Source of the DNA: CAVVNN01 sp963749605
Lineage (GTDB): Bacteria; Actinomycetota; Thermoleophilia; Solirubrobacterales; 70-9
NCBI GenBank assembly: GCA_963749605.1
Contig: CAVVNN010000004.1
Coordinates: 558,001 to 622,000, forward strand
Direction: 5' to 3'
Length of the DNA stretch: 64,000 bases
The notes beneath the pieces were generated by a model, which saw only the letters and a program-made list of their open reading frames with translations, was not told where the DNA came from and made no database searches. Numbering within the stretch: the stretch's first letter is position 1; every line of letters begins with the position of its first letter. The position numbers and the translations under genes were made by a program. Below, one piece after another: positions 16,340 through 24,040 of the stretch.

Positions 16340-16354
16340 CCTGGGCTCCCCAGG
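16340..16354 (+). other. Small perfect hairpin in the leader of the prepilin gene
   Basis: CCTGGG and CCCAGG are separated by three bases, 30 bases before the prepilin ATG. It may mark the leader or influence ribosome access; it has no T tract. The rest of 16249-16384 shows no clear promoter. Confidence 0.4.
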
Positions 16355-16384
16355 ATTGACCTCCAACCACAAGAGGAGGCTTCG

Positions 16385-16630
16385 ATGATCTATGCGCTGA
16401 TGGGTTACGCGCACGCCGCGATCGAGCGCCGGGTGCGCCAGATCCGCACCCTGGCGGGGGAGCGGGGACAGGGGACGGTCGAGTACGTGGGTCTGATCCT
16501 GCTCGTTTCTCTACTTATGGTCGGAATGGTTGCAGCAATGAAAGGATTTAACGGTAAACAGGGAACGGAGCTCGCCGATGTGATCGTCAACAAGATCAAG
16601 GAGGCGGTCGACAAGGTGGCGTTCAAATGA
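16385..16630 (+). CDS. Flp/type IV prepilin-like protein
   Basis: An 81-residue protein with a basic N terminus, then GQGTVEY followed by a hydrophobic stretch (about residues 34-52). Cleavage after Gly28 would put a glutamate at position 5 of the mature chain, as in type IV/Flp prepilins. The ATG at 16385 has a very good AGAGGAGG site; longer reading from 16223 is not supported. No tad or pil assembly genes or prepilin peptidase are in the window, so any machinery must lie elsewhere. The TVEYVGLILL type is common as an orphan in actinobacteria. Confidence 0.8.
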   Translation: MIYALMGYAHAAIERRVRQIRTLAGERGQGTVEYVGLILLVSLLMVGMVAAMKGFNGKQGTELADVIVNKIKEAVDKVAFK

Positions 16631-16633
16631 GCG

Positions 16634-16659
16634 GCGGGGATGGCTGTGGCCGTCCCCGC
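16634..16659 (+). terminator. Strong GC hairpin after the prepilin gene
   Basis: An 11-bp stem (GCGGGGATGGC with GCCGTCCCCGC, one G-U pair) around the loop TGTG starts three bases after the prepilin stop. No T run follows, so it is a terminator without a U tract or an mRNA-stabilising hairpin. Confidence 0.55.
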
Positions 16660-16691
16660 ACGGCGCCCCCGATGCGTGAAACACTCGCCGC

Positions 16692-17411
16692 GTGCCAGCT
16701 TCGCGCAGCTACGACAGGGCGCCGGCCGACATCCGGCCGGTGACGATCGATCCGGGTTTCGTCGTCACCGCGGACGGCTCGGCATTGATCTCGCTCGGGA
16801 AGACGAGGGTGATCTGCACCGCGTCGGTGAGCGACTCGGTGCCGCGTTGGATGCAGGGGCGGGGCAGGGGCTGGGTGACCGCCGAGTACGCGATGCTGCC
16901 GGCCTCGACCGGTGAGCGCAAGCAGCGCGACGTCTCTCGCGGCAAGCAGGACGGCCGCGGGGTCGAGATCCAGAGACTGATCGGGCGCTCGCTGCGGGTG
17001 GTGGTCGACTTCGAGGCCCTCGGCGAGCGCAGCGTCTACGTCGACTGCGACGTCCTGCAGGCCGACGGCGGGACGCGCTGCGCGGCGATCACCGGCGGCT
17101 ATGTGGCGCTGCGCCAGGCGTTCCAAAAGCTGCTCGACGCCCGTGCGATCGAGACGATGCCGCTGACCGGTTCGGTGGCCGCGGTCAGCGTCGGCGTGGT
17201 CGAGGGCCGGGCGCTCTGCGACCTGGACTACGCCGAGGACTCCACCGCCGAGGTCGACGCGAACGTCGTCATGACCGGCGACGGAGGTCTGGTCGAGGTG
17301 CAGGCGACGGCCGAGCGCACTCCCCTCGCCCGCGCCTCGCTCGACGAGCTCCTCGTTCTCGCAGAGGGCGGGATCTCCCGCCTGCGGGAGGTGCAGGAGC
17401 GCGTCGGTTGA
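16692..17411 (+). CDS. rph: Ribonuclease PH
   Basis: A 239-residue phosphorolytic 3'-5' exoribonuclease trimming tRNA 3' ends. Family blocks include RPVTIDPGFV, LISLGKTRVICTASV, RGWVTAEYAMLPAST, RIGRSLR-like IGRSLRVVVDF and DCDVLQADGGTRCAAITGGYVAL, with the phosphate-binding DLDYAEDS. GTG start. It overlaps rdgB by TTGA, the usual rph-rdgB pairing of actinobacteria. Confidence 0.97.
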   Translation: MPASRSYDRAPADIRPVTIDPGFVVTADGSALISLGKTRVICTASVSDSVPRWMQGRGRGWVTAEYAMLPASTGERKQRDVSRGKQDGRGVEIQRLIGRSLRVVVDFEALGERSVYVDCDVLQADGGTRCAAITGGYVALRQAFQKLLDARAIETMPLTGSVAAVSVGVVEGRALCDLDYAEDSTAEVDANVVMTGDGGLVEVQATAERTPLARASLDELLVLAEGGISRLREVQERVG

Positions 17412-18004
17412 TCCTCGCCAGCCGCAACGCGGACAAGCTGCGGGAGCTGGCTGAGATCCTGACGGACGTCGAGCTTCGGCTGCCGCCGGTCGCGGTGGAG
17501 ATGCCGCCCGAGGACGGCGACAGCTTCGCCGCCAACGCGCTGGTCAAGGCCCGCGCCGTCCGCGCCGCCACCGGCGAGGCGACGATCGCCGACGACTCCG
17601 GGATCGAAGCCACGGCCCTCGGCGGCCGTCCGGGCATCCACTCTGCCCGCTATGCCGGAGAGGGGGCCAGCGACGAGGAGAACCTCGCCAAGCTGCTGGG
17701 CGAGGTCGCGGCCGCCGGAGGCGACCGTCGCGCCGCCTACGTGTGCGTGATCGCGCTGGTCGGCGCCGGCGGTGAGGAGCACACCTTCGAAGGGCGCTGC
17801 GCGGGAACCCTGATCGCGGAGCCGCGCGGCGAGGGCGGGTTCGGCTACGACCCGGTCTTCGTCCCCGACGGCACCGGCCCCGGCGACGAGCGGACGATGG
17901 CGGAGCTGGGCGCGGCGGAGAAGCACGCGATCAGCCACCGGGGCCGGGCGGCGCAGCTGCTCGCCGATCACCTCGGGGCAGGGGCGCAGGGGCCCGGGCG
18001 ATGA
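17408..18004 (+). CDS. rdgB: XTP/dITP diphosphatase (RdgB/HAM1)
   Basis: A 198-residue house-cleaning pyrophosphatase that removes dITP and XTP. ILASRNADKLRELAEIL opens the protein; ATIADDSGIEATALGGRPGIHSARYAG and GGFGYDPVFVPDG are the nucleotide-binding blocks; SHRGRAAQLL closes it. The TTG start overlaps the rph stop as TTGA and the stop overlaps the CDF gene as ATGA, so the three genes are translationally coupled. Confidence 0.96.
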   Translation: MILASRNADKLRELAEILTDVELRLPPVAVEMPPEDGDSFAANALVKARAVRAATGEATIADDSGIEATALGGRPGIHSARYAGEGASDEENLAKLLGEVAAAGGDRRAAYVCVIALVGAGGEEHTFEGRCAGTLIAEPRGEGGFGYDPVFVPDGTGPGDERTMAELGAAEKHAISHRGRAAQLLADHLGAGAQGPGR

Positions 18005-18912
18005 TCCGGACCAAACAGGGCGCCGCCGCTCTCTCGATCGCGTCCAACACTTCGCTGATCGCGCTCAAGCTCGCGGCGGGCGCGATCACCGGCTCGATCG
18101 CGATCATCACCGAGGCTGTCCACTCGCTGATCGACCTGGTCGCCTCGGTAGTTGCCTACATCTCGGTCCGCAAAGCCGACGAGCCTGCCGATGCCGAGCA
18201 TCCTTACGGGCACGAGAAGGTCGAGAGCCTGGCGGCGACGGTCGAGGGAATGCTGATTCTGGTCGGCGCCGGAATCATCGTCTACGAGGCGACCCACCGG
18301 CTGGTCGTCGGCGCGACGGTCTCCTCGCTCGGGGTCGGCATGGTCGTGGTCGGCATCTCGATCGTCGCCAACCTGGCCGTGTCGACGGTTCTGTCGCGGC
18401 AGGCGAAGGCAAGCGAATCCCTCGCGCTCGAGGGCGACGCCGCGCACCTGCGAACCGACGCCCTCACCTCGGCCGGGGTTCTGGCCGGGCTCGCGCTGGT
18501 CCAGGCCACCGGCAACGTCGCCTACGACTCGATCACGGCGCTTCTCGTCGCCGTGGCGATCGTCACCGCCGGCATCAGGATCATCCGCCGCTCCTCCGGT
18601 GTTCTCGTCGACGAAGCGCTGCCGGATGCCGAGATGGATCGGATCGAGGCGGCGATCGCCGCCGCGCGCACCCCGGAGGTCGCCGGGTACCACAAGCTCC
18701 GGGCACGGCGCGCCGGCGCTCGCCGTTACATCGACCTCCACGTGCAGTACGTCTCGGGCACCAGCCTCGAGCGCGCCCACGAGCTGGCGCACGAGATGCG
18801 CGACTCGATCGAGGCGACGCTCCCTCGGGCCGAAGTCCTGATCCACGCCGAGCCGGAGACCTCCTTCCACCAGCCCGGTGGCGAGCGCTCCGGCCCCTTC
18901 CGCGCGGGTTAG
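18001..18912 (+). CDS. Cation diffusion facilitator (FieF-like) transporter
   Basis: A 303-residue CDF metal/proton antiporter with six membrane helices and a cytoplasmic C-terminal domain. Metal-site residues are visible: His41 and Asp45 in HSLID, the HPYGHEKVESLA loop (67-77), and His149/Asp153 in HLRTD. An HxxxD pair is usual for zinc in this family, though iron and manganese are possible. It is the third gene of the rph-rdgB unit. The stop shares TTAG with a tiny convergent gene. Confidence 0.93.
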   Translation: MIRTKQGAAALSIASNTSLIALKLAAGAITGSIAIITEAVHSLIDLVASVVAYISVRKADEPADAEHPYGHEKVESLAATVEGMLILVGAGIIVYEATHRLVVGATVSSLGVGMVVVGISIVANLAVSTVLSRQAKASESLALEGDAAHLRTDALTSAGVLAGLALVQATGNVAYDSITALLVAVAIVTAGIRIIRRSSGVLVDEALPDAEMDRIEAAIAAARTPEVAGYHKLRARRAGARRYIDLHVQYVSGTSLERAHELAHEMRDSIEATLPRAEVLIHAEPETSFHQPGGERSGPFRAG

Positions 18913-19058
18913 GGACCGGGGAGCAGGTTGACCGCGGCCGCCAGGCCGACGGCGCCGACGGTGATCGCGTAACCGGTGTAGCCGCTGATCGCGAACAGCA
19001 CCACAGCGACCGCGCAGACCGCCACCACGGTTATCCAGGAAGCTCGGGCAAGGGACAC
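18909..19058 (-). CDS. 49-residue predicted membrane protein
   Basis: A short frame with GTG start at 19058 and TAA stop, filling nearly all the space between two forward genes. The peptide MSLARASWITVVAVCAVAVV continues hydrophobic through LFAISGYTGYAIT, then a second hydrophobic stretch VGAVGLAAAVNLL. It looks like two short membrane spans joined by a Gly/Tyr turn. Its stop overlaps that of the CDF gene by four bases, a pattern repeated for other convergent pairs here. No obvious ribosome site; function unknown. Confidence 0.6.
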   Translation of the reverse strand: MSLARASWITVVAVCAVAVVLFAISGYTGYAITVGAVGLAAAVNLLPGP

Positions 19059-19065
19059 GGGGCGG

Positions 19066-19071
19066 TATTTT
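19066..19071 (+). promoter_or_regulatory. Predicted -10 element, leaderless type
   Basis: TATTTT followed by exactly 7 bases and the ATG at 19079. It would drive the Roadblock-like/TldD/TldE unit with a leaderless mRNA. Confidence 0.5.
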
Positions 19072-19078
19072 CACGCAG

Positions 19079-19456
19079 ATGCCCGACAGTGAGACGAGCG
19101 ACGCGATCTTTGGCGATGCCGCCGAGCAGGCGCTCGCCTTCCTGACGGAGATGTCGCCGGACCTTCGCGGCGCTGCGATCCTAGATTCCGAGGGCGCCGT
19201 GATCGCCGCCGACGGGAGTCCGGACCGTTGGCGCGAGGATGCCGCGACGCTGCTGGAGGTTGCCGACCGGGCCGGCGGGGAGCCGGTCGAGCAGGTCCAC
19301 ATCGCGACCCAGCAGGGCGAGGTCTTCGCGCTGCGCCACGGTGGGCTCGCAGCCGTCGCCGTCACCGAGCGCTTCGCCCTCGCCTCCCTGATGTTCTTCG
19401 ACATGCGCTCCGTTCTGCGCGACCTGGCCGCGCCGGCCGCAGAGGAGACGAGCTGA
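19079..19456 (+). CDS. Roadblock/LC7-like small protein
   Basis: A 125-residue acidic protein. The pattern MSPDLRGAAILDSEGAVIAA, then a helix, then VHIATQQGEVFALRHGGLAAVAVTERFALASLM, is like the profilin-related Roadblock/LC7 fold, in which such proteins partner with small GTPases or act as dimeric scaffolds. No GTPase gene is close. It is the first gene of a tightly packed unit with a 74-residue protein, tldD and tldE. The fold assignment is by eye. Confidence 0.6.
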   Translation: MPDSETSDAIFGDAAEQALAFLTEMSPDLRGAAILDSEGAVIAADGSPDRWREDAATLLEVADRAGGEPVEQVHIATQQGEVFALRHGGLAAVAVTERFALASLMFFDMRSVLRDLAAPAAEETS

Positions 19457-19680
19457 TGCCGCCCAAGCCACACCGGGTCTTGCTCGACCGCGTCTCGGGA
19501 TACGCCGACGAGGCGGCGGCCTATATGCGCCGCCGCCGGGTTTCTCGCCGGCCGTTCGCCCGCCTCTACTACCCAGGTGGGCGCAGCAGCGACCACGCTG
19601 CCGACTCCCTCGCCGGGGGCGAGCTGTTCGTCGCCGCCGGGCGCCTGATCGAGGTCGCCGGGAAGAAGCCGAAACCGTGA
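19456..19680 (+). CDS. 74-residue basic hypothetical protein
   Basis: Starts at ATG overlapping the previous stop (TGATG) and ends in GTGA shared with tldD, so its place in the unit is firm. The peptide is rich in Arg and Lys (MPPKPHRVLLDRVSGYADEA, then YMRRRRVSRRPFARLYYPGG) and ends GKKPKP. I recognise no family. A nucleic-acid-binding or partner role is possible but unsupported. Confidence 0.6.
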   Translation: MPPKPHRVLLDRVSGYADEAAAYMRRRRVSRRPFARLYYPGGRSSDHAADSLAGGELFVAAGRLIEVAGKKPKP

Positions 19681-21062
19681 CTGAGCTGATCGAGGCCAGC
19701 GTCGCCGAGCGCGTCATCGCCCGGGCGCTCGCCGCCGGGGGGGAATTCGCCGAGGTCTTCGCCGAGCGCCGGAGCGGGTTCTCGATGTCGATCGACGAGT
19801 CGCGGATCGAGTCCGTCCAAGCCGGCGCCGAGGAGGGGGCGGGAGTGCGGGTGATCAGCGCCGGCACCACCTACTTCGCCCATGTCGACGGTCTCGACCC
19901 CGATGATCTCGAGCGCGCCGCGGCCGAGGCGGCGGCGGCGTTGCGCGGGGAGCGCTCCGAGCCGCGCGCGCTGGAGGCGATTTCGACGACCCCCCAAAAG
20001 ATCGAGCGTCGGCCCGAGAACGTGCCGGCCGAGCGCAAGGCCGCTCTGCTGCGCGAGCTGGACGAGCGCGGCCGCGCTCGGGGCGGCGAGATCACCCAGC
20101 TCTCCGCTCACTACAGCGAGGTCCGCCGCGAGGTCGCCGTCGCCAACTCGGCCGGTGTCTTCGGCTCCGATGACCGCACTCGCGTGCGCATCGCCGCCCA
20201 GGCGGTCGCCCGCCGCGGCGACGCGGCGCAGACCGGCGCCGAGACCCTCGGCGCCCACCGCGGCTTCGAGCTGCTCGAAGACGACCCGGGCGCTGTCGCC
20301 GAGGTCGCAGCCAGCAAGGCGCTGACCCTGCTCGACGCCGGCCCGGCGCCCGCGGGATCGATGCCGGTGGTGGTCGGCGGCGGCTTCGGCGGCGTTCTCT
20401 TCCACGAGATGACCGGCCACGGGCTGGAGGCCGACCACGTCCAGAAGGGCGCCAGCGTCTACGAGGGCAAGCTCGGCGAGCGGGTCGCTCAGCCGTTGCT
20501 CAGCGCCTACGACAACGGCCGGCTGCCGGGCGAGTGGGGCACCGACGCGATCGACGACGAGGGGACCCCCACCCAGAAGACGCTGGCGATCGAGGACGGC
20601 CGGCTCGTCTCGTTCCTCTACGACCGCGTTCGTGCCGAGCGCGACGGCGTCGCCTCAACCGGCAACGGCCGTCGCGAAAGCTTTCGCCACCTGCCGATCC
20701 CGCGCATGACCAACACCTACATCGCCCCCGGCGACGCCGAGCCCCAGGCGATGATCGCCGAGGTGCAGAAGGGCTTCTACGCGGTTTCCTTCGCCGGTGG
20801 CCAGGTCGACCCGGCGACCGGCGACTTCGTCTTCGGCGTCTCCGAGGGCTACCTGATCGAGGGTGGCAGGGCGACCAGGCCGTGCCGGGGGGCGACGCTG
20901 ATCGGCAACTGCCTGGAGGCGCTGGCGGCGATCGACGCGGTTGGCAACGACTTCGAGATGAAGACCGGCTTCTGCGGCAAGGGCGGCCAGAAAGTCCCGG
21001 TTGGGACCGGGCAGGGGCACGTGCGGATCCGGGCGATGACGGTGGGAGGGACGCAGGTTTGA
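19677..21062 (+). CDS. tldD: TldD metalloprotease subunit
   Basis: A 461-residue TldD with the zinc motif HEMTGHGLE (HExxxH) after the glycine-rich VVVGGGFGGVLF, and the C-terminal TGFCGKGGQKVPVGTGQG block. TldD/TldE heterodimers degrade unfolded peptides and process microcins or RiPP leaders. GTG start overlaps the preceding gene by GTGA; tldE follows with a TTGA overlap. No RiPP precursor was recognised nearby. Confidence 0.95.
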   Translation: MTELIEASVAERVIARALAAGGEFAEVFAERRSGFSMSIDESRIESVQAGAEEGAGVRVISAGTTYFAHVDGLDPDDLERAAAEAAAALRGERSEPRALEAISTTPQKIERRPENVPAERKAALLRELDERGRARGGEITQLSAHYSEVRREVAVANSAGVFGSDDRTRVRIAAQAVARRGDAAQTGAETLGAHRGFELLEDDPGAVAEVAASKALTLLDAGPAPAGSMPVVVGGGFGGVLFHEMTGHGLEADHVQKGASVYEGKLGERVAQPLLSAYDNGRLPGEWGTDAIDDEGTPTQKTLAIEDGRLVSFLYDRVRAERDGVASTGNGRRESFRHLPIPRMTNTYIAPGDAEPQAMIAEVQKGFYAVSFAGGQVDPATGDFVFGVSEGYLIEGGRATRPCRGATLIGNCLEALAAIDAVGNDFEMKTGFCGKGGQKVPVGTGQGHVRIRAMTVGGTQV

Positions 21063-22402
21063 TCGAGGTCGCGCAGCGGGCGGTCGAGGCGGCGCTCGCC
21101 GCTGGGGCGGGCGACGCCGAGGCCTACGCCTCCGAGGAGGCTGGGCGCGAGGTGCGGGTGCACGGCGGCGAGGTCGAAAGCCTCACCGCGGCGACTCAGC
21201 GCGGCGTCGGCATGCGTGCCTGGATAGGCGGCCGGGTCGGGTACGCCTTCGGCACCGACACCTCCGAGCCGGGAATCGCCGCAATCGCCGCCCGTGCCGC
21301 CGAGGCGGCCGGGGTCGCCGACGAGGACGAGTTCGCCGGTCCGCCCACGCCGGAGGCGGCGGCTGCGCTCGACGGCCTCAGCGATCCCTCGGTCGGCGAG
21401 TGGGCGGGCGATCGCGTGGCGGAGTTGGCGCTGGCGGTGGAGCGCGCCGCGCTGGCGACCGACTCGCGAGTCGCCGGTGTCGAGCAGGCCGTTTACGCCG
21501 ACAGCTCCGACCGGGTCGCGATCGCCTCCTCGACCGGCGTCGCCGGGGAGTTCGAGGCCTCGAGCGCCTACGCCTACCTGCAGGCGCTGGCTCAGAGCGA
21601 CGGCGGGCGCGAGACCGGGCTCGGCTTCGGCCTCGCCCGGGGCCCCGCCGGGCTCGACCCCGAGGCGATCGGCAGGGAGGGCGCTGAGCGGGCATTGGCG
21701 ATGGTCGGCGCCTCGAAGCCGGCCTCGCGCTCCTGCCCCGTCGTCCTCGACCCCACGGTTGCCGCCAGCTTTGCCGGCCTGATCGGCTCGACCCTGGGCG
21801 CCGATGCGGTGCAGCGCGGCCGCTCCCCCTTCTCCGACCGGATCGGCGAGGCGCTCGCCAGCGAGGCGCTGGCCCTGCACGACGACGGGACCGTCGCCGA
21901 CGGACCCGCATCGGCTCCCTTCGACGGCGAGGGCGTGCCGCGCCGCCGCACCGCGCTGATCGAGGACGGGCGCCTGCGGACCTACCTCTACGACACCTAC
22001 ACCGCTCGTCGCGCCGGCGCCGCCTCGACCGGCAACGCCGGGCGCGGCGGCTACCGCTCGCAGCCGGCGGTCTCGACCTCCAACCTGATCGTCGCCCCTG
22101 GCCCGCTCGCCTTCGAGCACCTCCTCGCCGAGGCGGGGGATGGGGTCTACGTCACCGACGTCGCCGGGCTCCACTCAGGCGTCAACCCGGTCTCCGGGGT
22201 CTTCTCGGTCGGCGCCTCGGGCCGAGCGATCCGGGGCGGCGCGCTCGCCGAGCCGCTGCGCGAGTTCACGATCGCCAGCGACCTCGTCTCGATGTTGCGG
22301 GAGGTCCGAGGCGCCGGCGCCGACGCGCGCTGGGTGCCGTTTGGCGGCTCGATCAGCACCCCGTCGCTGCTGATCGGCGAGATGACCGTCGGCGGCGCCT
22401 GA
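21059..22402 (+). CDS. tldE: TldE (PmbA) subunit
   Basis: A 447-residue partner of TldD with no zinc motif of its own. It has the N-terminal AEAYASEEAGREVRVHGGEV segment and the C-terminal GVYVTDVAGLHSGVNPVSG block typical of PmbA/TldE. The TTG start at 21059 overlaps the tldD stop; a longer reading from 20534 would just shadow tldD. Confidence 0.94.
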   Translation: MIEVAQRAVEAALAAGAGDAEAYASEEAGREVRVHGGEVESLTAATQRGVGMRAWIGGRVGYAFGTDTSEPGIAAIAARAAEAAGVADEDEFAGPPTPEAAAALDGLSDPSVGEWAGDRVAELALAVERAALATDSRVAGVEQAVYADSSDRVAIASSTGVAGEFEASSAYAYLQALAQSDGGRETGLGFGLARGPAGLDPEAIGREGAERALAMVGASKPASRSCPVVLDPTVAASFAGLIGSTLGADAVQRGRSPFSDRIGEALASEALALHDDGTVADGPASAPFDGEGVPRRRTALIEDGRLRTYLYDTYTARRAGAASTGNAGRGGYRSQPAVSTSNLIVAPGPLAFEHLLAEAGDGVYVTDVAGLHSGVNPVSGVFSVGASGRAIRGGALAEPLREFTIASDLVSMLREVRGAGADARWVPFGGSISTPSLLIGEMTVGGA

Positions 22403-22476
22403 CGCTTGGGTAGGCGGTTACGCCGAGCCCGCTGTTAGATTGCGGCCGTCTTCAATCTCCGAGGAGGAACTTCGAC

Positions 22477-22755
22477 GTGACAAAGGCTGAGTTTCTGGAC
22501 CAACTGGCGGGCGACGAGCGGGTCGGCAGCAAGAAGGCGGCGGCCGACGCGGTGGATGCCGTGCTCGACGCGATCACCGACACGCTGAGCGGCGGCGGCG
22601 AAGTCAGCTTCACCGGCTTCGGCAAATTCCACGTTGCCGAGCGCGGCCCCCGCCAGGGCGTCAACCCGCGAACCGGCGAGCGGATCACGATCCCGGGCGG
22701 AAAGGTCCCCCGCTTCTCCGCCGGCTCGGCGCTGAAGGCCAAGGTCAAGGGCTGA
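22477..22755 (+). CDS. hup: HU-type DNA-binding protein
   Basis: A 92-residue HU/IHF fold protein. KKAAADAVDAVLDAITDTL, the FTGFGKFHV turn and the DNA-arm RGPRQGVNPRTGERI are canonical. It compacts and bends DNA. GTG start with a strong GAGGAGGA site; TAGATT at 22436-22441 is a plausible -10. It lacks the long Lys/Ala C-terminal tail of mycobacterial HupB. The stop overlaps the likely CTG start of pyrF. Confidence 0.95.
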   Translation: MTKAEFLDQLAGDERVGSKKAAADAVDAVLDAITDTLSGGGEVSFTGFGKFHVAERGPRQGVNPRTGERITIPGGKVPRFSAGSALKAKVKG

Positions 22756-23645
22756 GCACCCCTCCGTTTGCGGATCGGCTTGCGGCGCTCGTCGAAGAGC
22801 GCCGCAGCCAGATCTGCCTCGGCCTCGACCCCGACCCGGCAGAGCTCGCCGGGGAGGGGCCGGCTCCGGGTGCCGCTTCGGCGCCGGCGGCCGAGCGGGC
22901 CGCAGCGGCGGTCGTCGAGCACTGCCGCCGCCTGATCGAGAGCGCCGGCCCCGCCTGCGTCGCGGCCAAGCCGCAGCTGGCCTGCTTCGAGCGTCTCGGC
23001 GCTCCCGGATGGGCGGCCCTGGAAGAGGTTTGCGCCGCCGCCCGCGAGGCCGGGCTGCTGACGATCGCCGACGGCAAGCGCGGCGACGTCCCCGTCACCG
23101 CAGTCGCCTACGCCCAGGCGCTGGTCGGCGAGACACCCACTCCCTGGGGACCGGTCGGCGGCCTCGGCGCCGACGCATTCACCGCCAACCCGCTGCTCGG
23201 CCGCGACGCCCTCGAGCCGCTGATCGAGGCGGCGGCGAACGCCGGGGCGGGGGTTTTCGCGCTGGTCCGCACCAGCAACCCGGGCGCCGCCGACCTCCTC
23301 GACCTGCCGGCGCCGCAGAGGCCGCTGCACGAGCGCTTCGCCACGCTCGTCGACGGACTCTCCGAGCGGCTGCTGGGGGAGTCGGGGCTGAGCGGAATGG
23401 GCGCGGTGGTGGGGGCGACCGAGCCCGAGCGCATCGCCGGCCTGCGCGCCCTGATGCCGCGCGCGATCTTCCTCATGCCCGGCGTCGGCGCCCAGGGGGG
23501 CCAGCCCGAGACGCTGGGAGCCGCCTTCGCCGCCGGACCGGCATCGGGACTGGTTCCCGCTTCGCGCGGGATAGCCGCCGATCCCGATCCCGCCGCCGCT
23601 GCGGAGCGTCTCCGGTCCACGGTTTGGGAGATTTCGACCGCTTGA
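22752..23645 (+). CDS. pyrF: Orotidine 5'-phosphate decarboxylase, probable CTG start
   Basis: About 297 residues, type 2 OMP decarboxylase of pyrimidine synthesis. QICLGLDPDP, VAAKPQLACFERLG, the catalytic LTIADGKRGDVP (DxKxxD) and FALVRTSNPGAADL identify it, with FLMPGVGAQGG near the end. The frame is open right back to the hup stop, yet no ATG, GTG or TTG occurs before codon 216. CTG at 22752 overlaps the hup TGA as CTGA, exactly like the ATGA, GTGA and TTGA couplings elsewhere in this window, so CTG is the best start. Confidence 0.88.
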   Translation: MSTPPFADRLAALVEERRSQICLGLDPDPAELAGEGPAPGAASAPAAERAAAAVVEHCRRLIESAGPACVAAKPQLACFERLGAPGWAALEEVCAAAREAGLLTIADGKRGDVPVTAVAYAQALVGETPTPWGPVGGLGADAFTANPLLGRDALEPLIEAAANAGAGVFALVRTSNPGAADLLDLPAPQRPLHERFATLVDGLSERLLGESGLSGMGAVVGATEPERIAGLRALMPRAIFLMPGVGAQGGQPETLGAAFAAGPASGLVPASRGIAADPDPAAAAERLRSTVWEISTA

Positions 23646-23702
23646 AGCCGGCCTGAGCGGTTATACGATCACCGGCAGCTATCCGATTTTCTCCTCCGTC
23701 CA

Positions 23703-24017
23703 ATGCAGAAACGCTCCACAGCTCCGGCTCGGGTCCTGGCCACGATTGCCCTCGCGGCCGGCTTCGTCGCGGTGATCGCGGTGATCTCGAGCGCGGGCGG
23801 CGGCTCGGGCGGCTCGGGCGGCCGGGCATCGACGTCGAAGGCCGCCCACAGGACCCACCGCCCAAAGACCACGGCCGCCGCCTACGTCGTGCAGACCGGC
23901 GACACGCTCACCTCGATAGCGCACAGGACCGGCGTCTCGGTGGTCCGCATCCAGCGGCTGAATCCCGAAGTCGACCCGCAGATCCTGATCGCCGGCGAGA
24001 AGCTGAAGCTGCGCTAG
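23703..24017 (+). CDS. Membrane-anchored LysM protein
   Basis: A 104-residue protein: short basic N terminus, one membrane segment (about residues 11-30), a Gly/Ser linker, then one LysM domain (YVVQTGDTLTSIAHRTGVSV to AGEKLKLR) that binds peptidoglycan sugars. It probably sits on the outer face of the membrane. It precedes a D,D-carboxypeptidase by 23 bases, which fits cell-wall maintenance. Confidence 0.85.
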   Translation: MQKRSTAPARVLATIALAAGFVAVIAVISSAGGGSGGSGGRASTSKAAHRTHRPKTTAAAYVVQTGDTLTSIAHRTGVSVVRIQRLNPEVDPQILIAGEKLKLR

Positions 24018-24040
24018 CCCTCCGCGTCGTCCAGCTCGCG

